A DNA stretch of 64,000 nt from Vibrio tubiashii (GCA_000775715.1 JRWQ01000019.1:30640-94639), one strand, 5' to 3'. Positions 20,640-29,773 are shown, counted from the first letter of the stretch. Notes: generated by a model not told the origin, from the letters alone. Translations and numbers: made by a program.

Positions 20640-20791
20640 AGACTGTTCCTGTTCACTGCTGGTGTATTATTTTTGCTACGCGTTGCTTGCAAGTAGCGTT
20701 CCTATTTGCCGACCTTCAAACTTTCACAATCTAGCATATTGCTATTTGCAAACTTCTACTAAGTTTAAATTCGAAAGCACTTAGGGTGGCG

Positions 20792-20805
20792 GGTACAGAT
20801 ATTGC
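20792..20805 (+). promoter_or_regulatory. Candidate sigma-54 promoter upstream of the DUF3305 gene
   Basis: GGTAC-AGATA-TTGCTT has the exact GG-N10-GC spacing of RpoN promoters and a good -12 element. The -24 box (GGGTAC) is weaker than consensus. It lies 77 bp before the start. No copy of the GTGAGACA palindrome was found upstream of it. Confidence 0.5.
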
Positions 20806-20881
20806 TTAACTACCTAGATATAACTCTAATATCGTGATTTATCTTAATTAACACTATAACTAAATTCGACGCAGGTGAACC

Positions 20882-21346
20882 ATGTCAAAACAACAAACCG
20901 TGGTCAAGAGTATCGAAAAAACCGATCAGCTCTGGCCCATACACTGCGAACTTATTGCTCATGAAATTGCGACCGGTCTATGGACAACAACACAATGGCA
21001 ACTTAAGGCGTTTAACTTAGTGCCAGAAGAGTCAGCGTCATCAGTGGCAATACTTGAACTACATCGAGATGAGCGAACTGACTATCGCTTCAACCTAAGC
21101 TCAACTCAACCAAAACTGTTTCTGGTCTTAGACAATATTGACAGTGATGACACACCAAAAATCGTCACCGTAACCGCTTCTCAAAGCGTCGCGGGCCAGT
21201 ATATGGACGGAGATTACTTGGTACTTTCGAACGATATGCCACTTCCTGTTCAAGCGTGGATGGAAGCCTTCATTGGCAAGCATGGTGAACTACTTGAACA
21301 AAGACGCAAAAAACGTAAAGGGGCAGGGAGATCAAGTGGAAAATAG
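20882..21346 (+). CDS. DUF3305 formate dehydrogenase-associated protein
   Basis: 154 residues, soluble. It matches the DUF3305 protein that heads FDH accessory gene pairs in marine gammaproteobacteria. Visible features are a charged N-terminus, WPIHCELIAHEIATGLWTTTQW, and a strongly basic tail (RRKKRKGAGR). A good ribosome binding site (CAGGTGA) precedes ATG 20882. It overlaps the DUF3306 gene by 11 bp. The molecular role is unknown; maturation of FDH is likely from context. Confidence 0.78.
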   Translation: MSKQQTVVKSIEKTDQLWPIHCELIAHEIATGLWTTTQWQLKAFNLVPEESASSVAILELHRDERTDYRFNLSSTQPKLFLVLDNIDSDDTPKIVTVTASQSVAGQYMDGDYLVLSNDMPLPVQAWMEAFIGKHGELLEQRRKKRKGAGRSSGK

Positions 21347-21845
21347 CTTTTTAAGCCGTTGGTCGAAACGTAAACTCGATGGTGAAGAAGCGACGGTAGA
21401 GAGACCAGATTTACCAGCGCCTGGTAAGCGCATAGACGAATCAAAATCCGCAAAGAATGATGTGGACTCGTTGCCCGTTTTGTCAGAAGAAGATCAAAGT
21501 TCATCTTCACCGAGCATCGCTTTTTTACTCGCATCTGAAGCCGATGCAACGGTAAAAAAAGCGGCGTTAAGAAAGCTATTTTTATCTGGCGAGTTCAGTG
21601 AAATTGACGGGTTAAATGACTATGACCACGACTACAAGTCAGTCAAAAGTCTATCTTCAGACGTTGCAGAAAAACTGCGCGATTGGATGGAACAATCTGA
21701 TCAAGAGCCGACTTCACTAGAGGAGAAAAATGAACGTCAAGTGGACGAGTTTCAGCAATCTGAACCACAAATTCTTGAAGAGAAGACAGATCTAGCTGCG
21801 CAAGAAGATGAAGAAATGGGACAAAATATACCATACAAAAAATAG
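21336..21845 (+). CDS. DUF3306 formate dehydrogenase-associated protein
   Basis: 169 residues beginning VENSFLSRWSKRKL. I start it at GTG 21336 with GGGAG upstream, because FLSRWSRRK is the usual family opening as I remember it; the in-frame ATG at 21273 lies inside the DUF3305 gene. The protein is acidic and low in complexity toward the C-terminus and has no enzyme motif. It pairs with DUF3305 in FDH operons. Function unknown. Confidence 0.72.
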   Translation: MENSFLSRWSKRKLDGEEATVERPDLPAPGKRIDESKSAKNDVDSLPVLSEEDQSSSSPSIAFLLASEADATVKKAALRKLFLSGEFSEIDGLNDYDHDYKSVKSLSSDVAEKLRDWMEQSDQEPTSLEEKNERQVDEFQQSEPQILEEKTDLAAQEDEEMGQNIPYKK

Positions 21846-21873
21846 GTACATTTTGACTACCTCACTAGTTGAC

Positions 21874-21898
21874 GGTGTGAGACATTTTGTCTCATACC
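21874..21898. promoter_or_regulatory. Palindromic activator site upstream of the fdh operon
   Basis: The core TGAGACATTTTGTCTCA is a perfect 7+3+7 palindrome. It extends to 11-bp arms with one mismatch (GGTGTGAGACA / TGTCTCATACC). It is centred about 80 bp upstream of the sigma-54 promoter. The 15-base core GTGAGACATTTTGTC recurs upstream of tupA at 10987–11006. Confidence 0.8.
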
Positions 21899-21964
21899 TT
21901 GTTCCCACTCCCAAACGTCACCATTAAATCGTTTTAACTAGCTGATTTTATTTAACTATATAGT

Positions 21965-21980
21965 TGGTATAGCAATTGCT
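21965..21980 (+). promoter_or_regulatory. Sigma-54 (-24/-12) promoter of the fdh operon
   Basis: TTGGTAT-AGCAA-TTGCTA with exactly 10 nt between GG (21966–21967) and GC (21978–21979). It lies about 45 bp before the first gene, with the palindrome upstream in the normal enhancer position. Confidence 0.8.
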
Positions 21981-22024
21981 ATTAATCACTCAAGTGAATA
22001 TTCCGTTCTTACTGGAACAGAGCA

Positions 22025-23686
22025 ATGCTAAAACAACTATTACAACAATCTCAGTCTACCAACGGTAAAGCGCGACTACACGCTTTTGAAAATACCGTGG
22101 AACTGAAAAACCTCATCCCTCCGACTGTCAGTTATGAAAGTGGTGGGAACACGCTCATCGTTGGCCCCACATCAATCATCGAAAGTGCGGCCCATCAGCT
22201 CGAGCAGCTAAACAGCCTGACTTTGCTATCGACTGATGGTGAAAAAGGCACAGCCGCTAACTTGTACTACGCAAGCTCAGTACAGGTAAGTGGTTTTTTG
22301 GGCACCTTTACCGTCATAACTGAAAATAATGGCATTGAAAGTAACCTAGCAGAAGCTGCCATCAATCACGATTGCTTCGATATTGTCCTCGATCTATGCC
22401 TAAGTAGTTGTATGAAAGAGGAAGTACCTGTTCCGGGATATTATCCTGTAGGACGTGGTTATCCAAAGCTTGCCGAGGCTTTGGAAGAGATCCCAACCTT
22501 GATGGGTACTTTCGACAAACCTAAGTTTTTCCGCCTTGATACAGACCTATGTGCCCATAGTTCTCGTGGCGTTAAAGGGTGTGAGCGCTGTGTCGATGCA
22601 TGCCCTGCGGGGGCGCTTTCTAGTGAAGGCAGCGACAAAACTGGACATCGAATCGAGATCAATCCATACCTGTGTCAAGGTGTGGGGACTTGTGCAACAG
22701 CTTGTCCAACAGAAGCTATTCAATATGCGTTACCTTCACCTCAAGATACACAGAAGTTCATCGAGCGTACAATTGCGAATTACAAACAGGCAGGCGGACA
22801 ACATCCTATCGTATTGATTTGTAGCTCACGCCACGAACAGTACAACGTTATGGCTCTAAAAGTGCTACCTGATAACGTAATTCCTGTCGTGGTTGAAGAG
22901 TTACCATCAGTCGGCATTGACTCTTGGTTTGCTGCAATTACTAATGGCGCGACACAAGTCCTGTTTGCCGCCAGTCGATTTATGCCTGAAACGATTCTTC
23001 GTGTGCTTAACAACGAAGTCGCAATCGCTCAAGAGCTACTGGCCCAACTAGGCATTGAAAAAGAGACGATAGACATTCTCTATCTAGAGGCACTAAGAGA
23101 AGGCATACCAACCCTATGCACCGAATCGTTCGACTTGCAGCTAGGTGACCTAGATGGCAATAAACGCCAACGTTTGTTTACATCGCTCGATGCGCTTGCA
23201 CAATCACGTATTGCGGTTGAATCAATTATTGATATGCCAGCCAATGCACCGTATGGAAGCATCAGTTGTGAAAGCCAAGACTGCACCCTATGTATGAGCT
23301 GTGTCTCTGTTTGTCCGACTCGCGCACTTCACACAGATGGCACATCGCCGTCGCTTCAATTTGTAGAACAGGACTGCATTCAATGTGGCTTGTGTACTAA
23401 AGCGTGCCCAGAACAAGTGCTGAGCATGACACCAAGAATGAACTGGGACAAGCAGCAACGCCAGCAAGCGCAGGTAATCCACCAAGAAAAAGCCGCTGAA
23501 TGTATCCGCTGTCACAAGCCGTTCGCACCTCAATCAATGATCGATATGTTACAGAATAAGTTACGCGGTCACTCTCACTTTACTGATGACGCTGCGTTGA
23601 ATCGAATCGCGATGTGTGAGGACTGTCGAGTTGTAGATATGTTTGAGTCCATGGCTGAAGACCCTACTAAACAACTGAACTATTAA
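22025..23686 (+). CDS. 4Fe-4S ferredoxin-type protein of the formate dehydrogenase cluster
   Basis: 553 residues. Two ferredoxin pairs are visible: CERCVDACPAG with CQGVGTCATACPTE near residues 190–235, and CTLCMSCVSVCPTR with CIQCGLCTKACPE near 420–465. Further CxxC motifs occur near the end (CIRCHKPF, CEDCRV). There is no signal peptide, so it is a cytoplasmic electron carrier or an FDH maturation factor. Equivalent genes precede the TorD-like chaperone in related FDH clusters. It is the first gene behind the sigma-54 promoter. Confidence 0.85.
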   Translation: MLKQLLQQSQSTNGKARLHAFENTVELKNLIPPTVSYESGGNTLIVGPTSIIESAAHQLEQLNSLTLLSTDGEKGTAANLYYASSVQVSGFLGTFTVITENNGIESNLAEAAINHDCFDIVLDLCLSSCMKEEVPVPGYYPVGRGYPKLAEALEEIPTLMGTFDKPKFFRLDTDLCAHSSRGVKGCERCVDACPAGALSSEGSDKTGHRIEINPYLCQGVGTCATACPTEAIQYALPSPQDTQKFIERTIANYKQAGGQHPIVLICSSRHEQYNVMALKVLPDNVIPVVVEELPSVGIDSWFAAITNGATQVLFAASRFMPETILRVLNNEVAIAQELLAQLGIEKETIDILYLEALREGIPTLCTESFDLQLGDLDGNKRQRLFTSLDALAQSRIAVESIIDMPANAPYGSISCESQDCTLCMSCVSVCPTRALHTDGTSPSLQFVEQDCIQCGLCTKACPEQVLSMTPRMNWDKQQRQQAQVIHQEKAAECIRCHKPFAPQSMIDMLQNKLRGHSHFTDDAALNRIAMCEDCRVVDMFESMAEDPTKQLNY

Positions 23687-23699
23687 GGTGATGAAAGAG

Positions 23700-24332
23700 A
23701 TGGAACATCAACACACCATTCGCGCTGAAATCTACTTGCTGCTGTCGACCTTGTATCGTCAGGTGCCTAGCAATCAACTCATCACTTTTCTTAGTGAGTT
23801 AAAAACAGAACAGACTGAGAGCGCTATGCAAGTCGCTTGGAAACAACTCCAAGATGCAGCTCAAGAAAGTAATACTGTTGCACTCGAAGATGAGTATCAA
23901 GAACTGTTTATTGGCATTGGTCGAGGTGAGGTCGTGCCTTTTGCTTCTTGGCATTTAACAGGATCACTCATGGAGAAACCGCTTGCTTCGATTCGCCAAG
24001 ATCTCAAATTGTTAGGGCTGGAACGTGAAGAACAAGTTAAAGAGCCAGAAGATCACATATCCGCTTTGTGTGAAGTCATGTCGTTACTCACTGCTGAAGA
24101 AGAAGAGCTGCAACAATTGTTCTTCAATAAGCACATTGCGACTTGGTTTTCTAAGTTTATTACACAGATTCACCAAGCTGAACATGCCAGCTTTTATAAA
24201 GCTGTTGCAGAACTCACCAACGCATTTATGTCGCTAGAGCAAGTACGTTTTAGCACCAGTCTACAAAGCAATAAAAACCGAATAAAAATCGATGTGAAGA
24301 ACGTTGCTGATTATGAGCAGCCTCAGCACTAA
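23700..24332 (+). CDS. TorD/DmsD-family chaperone for formate dehydrogenase
   Basis: About 210 residues, helical. It carries the TorD-family core EDEYQELFIGIGRGEVVPFASWHLTG. Such chaperones bind the twin-arginine leader and apoprotein of molybdoenzymes until the cofactor is inserted. The start is ATG 23700, with GGTGAT 7 nt upstream; ATG 23691 is an alternative. It lies 13 bp after the ferredoxin gene and just before the TAT peptide and fdhA. Confidence 0.85.
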   Translation: MEHQHTIRAEIYLLLSTLYRQVPSNQLITFLSELKTEQTESAMQVAWKQLQDAAQESNTVALEDEYQELFIGIGRGEVVPFASWHLTGSLMEKPLASIRQDLKLLGLEREEQVKEPEDHISALCEVMSLLTAEEEELQQLFFNKHIATWFSKFITQIHQAEHASFYKAVAELTNAFMSLEQVRFSTSLQSNKNRIKIDVKNVADYEQPQH

Positions 24333-24379
24333 AACGTACATCGAGTTCAATACCTACAAATAAGGGTAAGGAAGCAATA

Positions 24380-24577
24380 ATGAAAGAGAGTAAAGAGCTA
24401 AATCAAAGCCGAAGGGATCTTCTGAAGCGCTTAACTACTGCAGCAGTAGCAGGGGCGGTGGTTGCAGGAACAACAAAAGCAGCCCGCGCTTCAGAAACTA
24501 GCGAAGTCAAAGCAGAGCAAAAACACACTGGCTATCACGAAACCCAGCATATCCGCGATTATTACGACACGCTATAG
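24380..24577 (+). CDS. Formate dehydrogenase-region TAT-signal small protein
   Basis: 65 residues: a twin-arginine leader (QSRRDLLKRL followed by an Ala/Val-rich stretch) and a short mature part ending HIRDYYDTL. This is the small TAT protein that precedes fdhA in many FDH clusters (called FdhX in Shewanella literature, from memory). Its role is unproven; it may be exported with or stabilise the catalytic subunit. AAGGA precedes the start. Confidence 0.85.
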   Translation: MKESKELNQSRRDLLKRLTTAAVAGAVVAGTTKAARASETSEVKAEQKHTGYHETQHIRDYYDTL

Positions 24578-24587
24578 GAGCTAAACA

Positions 24588-27443
24588 ATGAAATTAGTTA
24601 AACGCTCCGATAATGTGAGCAAAGAACAAAATCAATTAGGAATCTCTCGTCGAGCATTTATGAAAAATAGCTCGCTTGCAGCGGGAGGTGCAGTTGTGGG
24701 GGCGAGTCTTTTTGCACCCGGAATGATTAAGAAAGCAGAAGCAAAGTCGGTTGATCCTAATGCGAAGACAGAGATCAAACGTACTATCTGCTCACACTGC
24801 TCAGTTGGCTGTGGTATCTACGCAGAAGTTCAGAATGGCGTTTGGACAGGTCAAGAGCCCGCATTTGATCACCCGTTTAACGCTGGTGGACACTGTGCAA
24901 AAGGCGCTGCGCTGCGAGAACACGGCCATGGTGAACGTCGTCTTAAATACCCCATGAAGCTCGAAGGCGGTAAATGGAAGAAACTGTCTTGGGATCAAGC
25001 GATTGAAGAAATCGGCAACAAAGTACTCGATATTCGCCAAGAATCTGGTCCTGATTCAGTCTATTGGCTAGGAAGCGCTAAGCACAGCAATGAGCAAGCT
25101 TACATGTTCCGTAAAATGGCATCGCTTTGGGGAACAAATAACGTCGATCACCAAGCACGTATCTGTCACTCAACAACTGTCGCAGGTGTCGCTAACACTT
25201 GGGGCTACGGCGCGATGACCAACTCTTTCAATGATATGCATAATTGTAAATCGATGCTGTTCATTGGCTCAAACCCAGCAGAAGCACACCCTGTGGCAAT
25301 GCAGCACATCTTAATCGCCAAAGAGAAGAATAACTGTAAGATTGTTGTTGCCGACCCTCGCCGTACTCGTACGGCAGCAAAATCTGACCACTATGTATCA
25401 CTGCGCCCGGGTTCGGACGTTGCTTTCATTTGGGGATTGCTATGGCACGTTTTCGCTAATAAATGGGAAGACAAAGAGTTTATCCGCCAACGTGTATTCG
25501 GTATGGATGAAATCCGTCAAGAAGTCGCAAAGTGGAGCCCTGCTGAAGTTGAACGCGTTACTGGTGTATCTGAAGCAGACGTATATAAAACGGCGAAGCT
25601 GTTATCAGAGAACCGTCCGGGTTGTGTCGTTTGGTGTATGGGTGGTACTCAGCACACCACTGGTAACAATAACACCCGCGCTTACTGCGTACTTGAGCTG
25701 GCATTAGGTAACATTGGTAAGTCTGGCGGTGGTGCGAACATTTTCCGTGGTCACGATAACGTACAAGGTGCAACCGACCTTGGTGTACTTTCTCATACTC
25801 TTCCTGGCTACTATGGACTCTCTGACGGTGCTTGGAAGCACTGGTCAAAAGTGTGGAATCTCGACCATAAGTGGGTCCAAGATCGTTTCGATCAAAACGA
25901 ATACCGAGGTAAAAAACCAATCAACAACATGGGTATTCCAGTCTCACGTTGGATTGATGGTGTTCTAGAAAACAAGGACAACATCGAGCAAAAAGACAAC
26001 ATTCGCGCCATGTTCTACTGGGGACACGCAGTGAACTCGCAAACTCGCGGTGTAGAGATGAAGAAGGCGATGCAGAAGCTCGATATGATGGTCATTGTTG
26101 ATCCATATCCAACGGTTGCTGCTGTAATGAACGACCGCACTGATGGTGTCTACCTTCTTCCTGCTACCACTCAGTTCGAAACCTATGGCAGTGTGACCGC
26201 ATCGAATCGCTCTATTCAATGGCGCGACAAAGTGGTTGATCCTCTGTTTGAATCTAAACCTGATCACGAAATCATGTACCTGCTGACTAAGAAGCTAGGT
26301 TTTGCCGATCAGCTATTCAAAAACGTTAAAGTCGAGAATAACCAACCACTCATCGAAGACATTACTCGCGAGTTTAACAAAGGCATGTGGACCATTGGCT
26401 ATACTGGCCAAAGCCCAGAGCGCTTAAAGGCACACCAACAAAACTGGCATATCTTCCATAAGACCACATTGGAAGCCGAGGGTGGTGTCGCACACGGTGA
26501 AACTTATGGTCTTCCATGGCCATGTTGGGGTACGCCAGAAATGAAGCACCCTGGTACACACATTCTTTACGACACCTCGAAACCTGTTGCTCAAGGCGGT
26601 GGTAACTTCCGTGCCCGTTTTGGCGTCGAGTTTGAAGGGACAAACATTCTTGCTGAAGACAGCTACTCAAAAGGCTGTGAGATTGAAGATGGCTATCCAG
26701 AGTTCAGTGACAAGCTACTGAAATCGCTAGGGTGGTGGGATGACCTAACCGCAGAAGAGAAAGTGGCAGCAGAAGGTAAAAACTGGAAAACCGACCTCTC
26801 TGGGGGCATTCAACGTGTAGCAATCAAACATGGATGTATTCCTTTTGGTAACGCGAAAGCGCGCGCGATAGTTTGGACGTTCCCTGACAGAGTTCCACTC
26901 CATCGCGAACCGCTATATACACCGCGCCGCGATCTCGTAGCGGATTATCCAACTTGGGATGACAGCGAGTCTATCTACCGTCTACCGACCATGTACAAGT
27001 CGATTCAAGATAAAGATGTGTCGGGTGAGTACCCAATCATCCTAACGTCTGGTCGCTTAGTTGAGTACGAAGGTGGCGGTGAAGAGACACGTTCGAACCC
27101 TTGGCTAGCAGAACTTCAACAAGAGATGTTTGTTGAAGTGAACCCGAAAGATGCTAATGACCTTGGCTTCAAAGATGGCGAAATGGTGTGGGTTGAAGGT
27201 GCAGAGAAGGGCCGAATCCACGTTAAAGCCATGGTCACTCGACGTGTTAAGCCGGGTATGGCGTTTATTCCATTCCACTTCGGAGGTAAGTTCCAAGGGG
27301 AAGATCTTCGCGCTAAATACCCTGAAGGAACAGACCCATATGTGGTTGGTGAATCAGCCAACATTGCAACGACTTACGGTTATGACCCTGTGACGCAAAT
27401 GCAGGAAACCAAAGTCACCCTATGTAACATTCGCAAAGCTTAA
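24588..27443 (+). CDS. fdhA: Formate dehydrogenase catalytic subunit, Cys type
   Basis: 951 residues, periplasmic side. The TAT leader is SRRAFMKNSSLAAGGAVVG. A 4Fe-4S site CSHCSVGC…HCAKGAA is near residues 66–105. The metal ligand region ARICHSTTVAG has a TGT cysteine codon at residue 193 where E. coli FdnG has selenocysteine. The bis-MGD binding domains follow. It oxidises formate to CO2. AGGAG precedes ATG 24588. Tungsten rather than molybdenum is possible given the linked tup genes, but this is inference. Confidence 0.95.
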   Translation: MKLVKRSDNVSKEQNQLGISRRAFMKNSSLAAGGAVVGASLFAPGMIKKAEAKSVDPNAKTEIKRTICSHCSVGCGIYAEVQNGVWTGQEPAFDHPFNAGGHCAKGAALREHGHGERRLKYPMKLEGGKWKKLSWDQAIEEIGNKVLDIRQESGPDSVYWLGSAKHSNEQAYMFRKMASLWGTNNVDHQARICHSTTVAGVANTWGYGAMTNSFNDMHNCKSMLFIGSNPAEAHPVAMQHILIAKEKNNCKIVVADPRRTRTAAKSDHYVSLRPGSDVAFIWGLLWHVFANKWEDKEFIRQRVFGMDEIRQEVAKWSPAEVERVTGVSEADVYKTAKLLSENRPGCVVWCMGGTQHTTGNNNTRAYCVLELALGNIGKSGGGANIFRGHDNVQGATDLGVLSHTLPGYYGLSDGAWKHWSKVWNLDHKWVQDRFDQNEYRGKKPINNMGIPVSRWIDGVLENKDNIEQKDNIRAMFYWGHAVNSQTRGVEMKKAMQKLDMMVIVDPYPTVAAVMNDRTDGVYLLPATTQFETYGSVTASNRSIQWRDKVVDPLFESKPDHEIMYLLTKKLGFADQLFKNVKVENNQPLIEDITREFNKGMWTIGYTGQSPERLKAHQQNWHIFHKTTLEAEGGVAHGETYGLPWPCWGTPEMKHPGTHILYDTSKPVAQGGGNFRARFGVEFEGTNILAEDSYSKGCEIEDGYPEFSDKLLKSLGWWDDLTAEEKVAAEGKNWKTDLSGGIQRVAIKHGCIPFGNAKARAIVWTFPDRVPLHREPLYTPRRDLVADYPTWDDSESIYRLPTMYKSIQDKDVSGEYPIILTSGRLVEYEGGGEETRSNPWLAELQQEMFVEVNPKDANDLGFKDGEMVWVEGAEKGRIHVKAMVTRRVKPGMAFIPFHFGGKFQGEDLRAKYPEGTDPYVVGESANIATTYGYDPVTQMQETKVTLCNIRKA

Positions 27444-27454
27444 GGAGTCGACAA

Positions 27455-28063
27455 ATGGCTAGAATGAAATTCCTTTGTGACACCAAACGCTGCATCGAAT
27501 GTAACGGCTGTGTCACTGCATGTAAGAACGAAAACGACGACGCGCTAGAGTGGGGCATCCAACGCCGCCGCGTGGTCACGTTAAACGATGGTGAACCGGG
27601 TGAAAACTCGATCTCTGTAGCTTGTATGCATTGTACAGATGCGCCTTGTATGGCAGTTTGTCCGGCAGACTGTTTTGAGCACACAGAAGATGGCATTGTG
27701 CTGCACAATAAAGACCTGTGTATCGGTTGTGGTTACTGCTTGTTTGCTTGTCCGTTTGGTGCGCCTCAGTTTCCTAAGCAGGAAGCCTTTGGTGAACGAG
27801 GTAAGATGGACAAATGTACTTTCTGTGCTGGCGGTCCTGAAACTGAGGCCGGTTCGGTTGAAGAACGCCAAAAGTATGGTGCTAACCGCATTGCTGAAGG
27901 AAAACTGCCTATGTGTGCATCTTTATGTTCAACTAAAGCACTATTGGCAGGTGATGCTGAGAAAGTGTCAGACATCTTTCGTCAGCGTGTTGTTGAGCGT
28001 GGTGCAAAGGGCGCAGGTTGGACAGATGGCAATGATTTGTCTTATGACGCAACCAAAAGCTAA
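27455..28063 (+). CDS. fdhB: Formate dehydrogenase iron-sulfur subunit
   Basis: 202 residues with four 4Fe-4S cluster motifs: CIECNGCVTACKNE, CMHCTDAPCMAVCPADC, CIGCGYCLFACPFG and CTFCAGG…CASLCSTKAL. It carries electrons from FdhA to the cytochrome subunit. There is no own signal peptide; it is expected to be exported with FdhA. AAGGAG precedes the ATG. Confidence 0.94.
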   Translation: MARMKFLCDTKRCIECNGCVTACKNENDDALEWGIQRRRVVTLNDGEPGENSISVACMHCTDAPCMAVCPADCFEHTEDGIVLHNKDLCIGCGYCLFACPFGAPQFPKQEAFGERGKMDKCTFCAGGPETEAGSVEERQKYGANRIAEGKLPMCASLCSTKALLAGDAEKVSDIFRQRVVERGAKGAGWTDGNDLSYDATKS

Positions 28064-28077
28064 GAGTGGAGAGGTTC

Positions 28078-29145
28078 ATGTTTGTACTGTTTAAACGTGC
28101 ATCTCTCGTAATGCTGTCGCTTGTGACATCATTACTGTTTGCTATATCGCTGCCTGCGCATGCTGAGCAAAACGAGTCTCAAGTTGCACAACGTGAAATG
28201 ACCCAACTAGCTGGAGCTGACTTTTGGCGTCAAGTTCGTCAAGGCGAAGAGGGCTACACGACGTCCCAGTTCCCTGAGCATGGAATGCTAATCAGTACTC
28301 CAGGACAAACCTGGTACATACTGAAAGAGAAATGGATGTCACCGGCAGGCGCTGTCGCGATTTTCGGTAGTATCGCCTTCGTTACACTAATGTACATCGT
28401 GATTGGTCCACTCATGTTAAGTGCACCTCGAACAGGTAAGAAGATCAAACGTTGGACTCGCCTTGATCGTGCCCTTCACTGGAGTATGGCGTTTACCTTC
28501 TTAACCTTGGCCTTTAGTGGATTGATGTTGGTTTACGGTAAACACTTTCTTAAGCCGTATATTCCGTCAGAGCTATGGGGCTTCATCATCATGCTTGCCA
28601 AGCAGTACCATAACTACATCGGGCCAATCTTCTACGTACTGTTGCTATGCGTGCTGATTAAGTGGTGGCGAAAGTCGATCTTCAAGAAAGTCGACATCGC
28701 TTGGTTTATGAAGCTTGGTGGTATGGTCGGCAAACATAAAGGCTCACACCCATCGGCCGAGTTTTCAAACGCAGGAGAAAAAGCGCTGTTTTGGCTGCTT
28801 ATTGTTGTGGGCTCTGTGGTTGCGATCAGTGGTCTGGTGTTAGATTTCCCAATCTTTGGCCAAACCCGCCGTGATATGGAACTGTCAAACCTTGTCCATA
28901 TGCTAGCGGCGCTCATTCTGATCTGTGGCTTCGTGTTCCATATCTACATTGGACTATTTGGAATGGAAGGCGCATTAGAAGGTATGGTTACCGGTGAAGT
29001 TGACGAAACTTGGGCCAAAGAGCACCACGATTTGTGGTATCAAGAAGTGATGGCGAAAGAAGCTGAAGAGCAGGGGACAAATGCAATGTCTAAGGCATCT
29101 GACGAACAAGTAAGAGGAGCGCAGACGAATGAACAAACCTCATAA
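28078..29145 (+). CDS. fdhC: Formate dehydrogenase cytochrome b556 subunit
   Basis: 355 residues. A signal peptide (cleavage near PAHA-EQNES) is followed by about four or five membrane segments with candidate haem-ligand His residues in RALHWSMAF, QYHNYIGPI and LVHMLAALILICGFVFHIY. It anchors FdhAB and passes electrons to the quinone pool. ATG 28078 (after GGAGAGG) is preferred to an upstream GTG because it gives a proper signal peptide. Confidence 0.92.
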   Translation: MFVLFKRASLVMLSLVTSLLFAISLPAHAEQNESQVAQREMTQLAGADFWRQVRQGEEGYTTSQFPEHGMLISTPGQTWYILKEKWMSPAGAVAIFGSIAFVTLMYIVIGPLMLSAPRTGKKIKRWTRLDRALHWSMAFTFLTLAFSGLMLVYGKHFLKPYIPSELWGFIIMLAKQYHNYIGPIFYVLLLCVLIKWWRKSIFKKVDIAWFMKLGGMVGKHKGSHPSAEFSNAGEKALFWLLIVVGSVVAISGLVLDFPIFGQTRRDMELSNLVHMLAALILICGFVFHIYIGLFGMEGALEGMVTGEVDETWAKEHHDLWYQEVMAKEAEEQGTNAMSKASDEQVRGAQTNEQTS

Positions 29146-29545
29146 TGGCGTTTGGGTTGCGTACATACTCAGTTGCTTTACACCTTTTACCTGTTTGATA
29201 TCTGGCGTCATTGCTATCGTCTACGCCGGGTATCGGTTAGATAAAGGTGAAGATGGAGAGATTATTGATTCGCACTACTACGGATTAATTCGCACCTTCT
29301 TCCTTAACTTAACCTATTTTGTGGTTCTGATTATCACCGTCGCGACCTCGAATGGTGTGTTGAAAGGTGTCAATGACTACTGGTACAAAAATAGCCTGAT
29401 CGATGACATTGCTTATTATATTCCATACGTAGGAATGCTGTTCGGCTTGATAGCGATAGGGCTGTGGTTTGTACGTATGTTCCAAGGAATGAACAAGCTC
29501 AAGCAGAACCAACCCTTTGGATTCTCGAAAGGTCCAAACCTTTAA
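29129..29545 (+). CDS. DUF4870-like membrane protein at end of fdh operon
   Basis: 138 residues with three or four membrane segments. It starts inside the end of fdhC (17-bp overlap) behind AGAGGAG, so it is translationally coupled to it. It resembles the small DUF4870 membrane family; no catalytic motif is visible. It may help FDH membrane assembly, by position only. Confidence 0.7.
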   Translation: MNKPHNGVWVAYILSCFTPFTCLISGVIAIVYAGYRLDKGEDGEIIDSHYYGLIRTFFLNLTYFVVLIITVATSNGVLKGVNDYWYKNSLIDDIAYYIPYVGMLFGLIAIGLWFVRMFQGMNKLKQNQPFGFSKGPNL

Positions 29546-29571
29546 ATAGCACTTATAGCTTTGAAATCGAC

Positions 29572-29597
29572 AAGCCCTGACACCTCAGGGCTTTTTT
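29572..29597 (+). terminator. Terminator of the fdh operon
   Basis: A perfect 9-bp stem AAGCCCTGA / TCAGGGCTT (loop CACC) runs into T6. Confidence 0.92.
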
Positions 29598-29634
29598 GTT
29601 GCCCCAAAAAGATCGCGTCAATCTGGTGCATAAA

Positions 29635-29671
29635 TCACCATATCAGTGCATTAGCTCACCATAAGCGTGCA
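29635..29671. promoter_or_regulatory. Two tandem NtrC sites upstream of amtB
   Basis: On the minus strand two copies of TGCAC-N6-GGTGA occur, at 29635–29650 and 29656–29671 (TGCACTGATATGGTGA and TGCACGCTTATGGTGA). They fit the NtrC consensus TGCAC-N5/6-GGTGCA. Centres are 21 bp apart, which suits cooperative binding, and they lie about 90–120 bp upstream of the sigma-54 promoter. Together with it they account for most of the 320-bp gap. Confidence 0.8.
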
Positions 29672-29758
29672 AGTAATCATAAATGCTTATCTATAGGAAA
29701 TAGCACCTAATTCTTTAAATTCAGCCAATTAGGGTGAAATTACACTTCTATCAATGAC

Positions 29759-29773
29759 TGGCACGTTACTTGC
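29759..29773 (+). promoter_or_regulatory. Sigma-54 promoter of amtB
   Basis: TGGCACGTTACTTGC, an essentially perfect RpoN -24/-12 element, about 95 bp before the amtB start. Confidence 0.92.

Noticed and set aside
20672..20699. Inverted repeat GCTAC…GTAGC upstream of fdhD as the same operator as fdh
   Set aside because: It shares no bases with the GTGAGACA palindrome and has only 5-bp arms.
25164..25166. Possible selenocysteine codon in fdhA
   Set aside because: The codon at the metal-ligand position is TGT (Cys), not TGA; there is no in-frame TGA in the gene.
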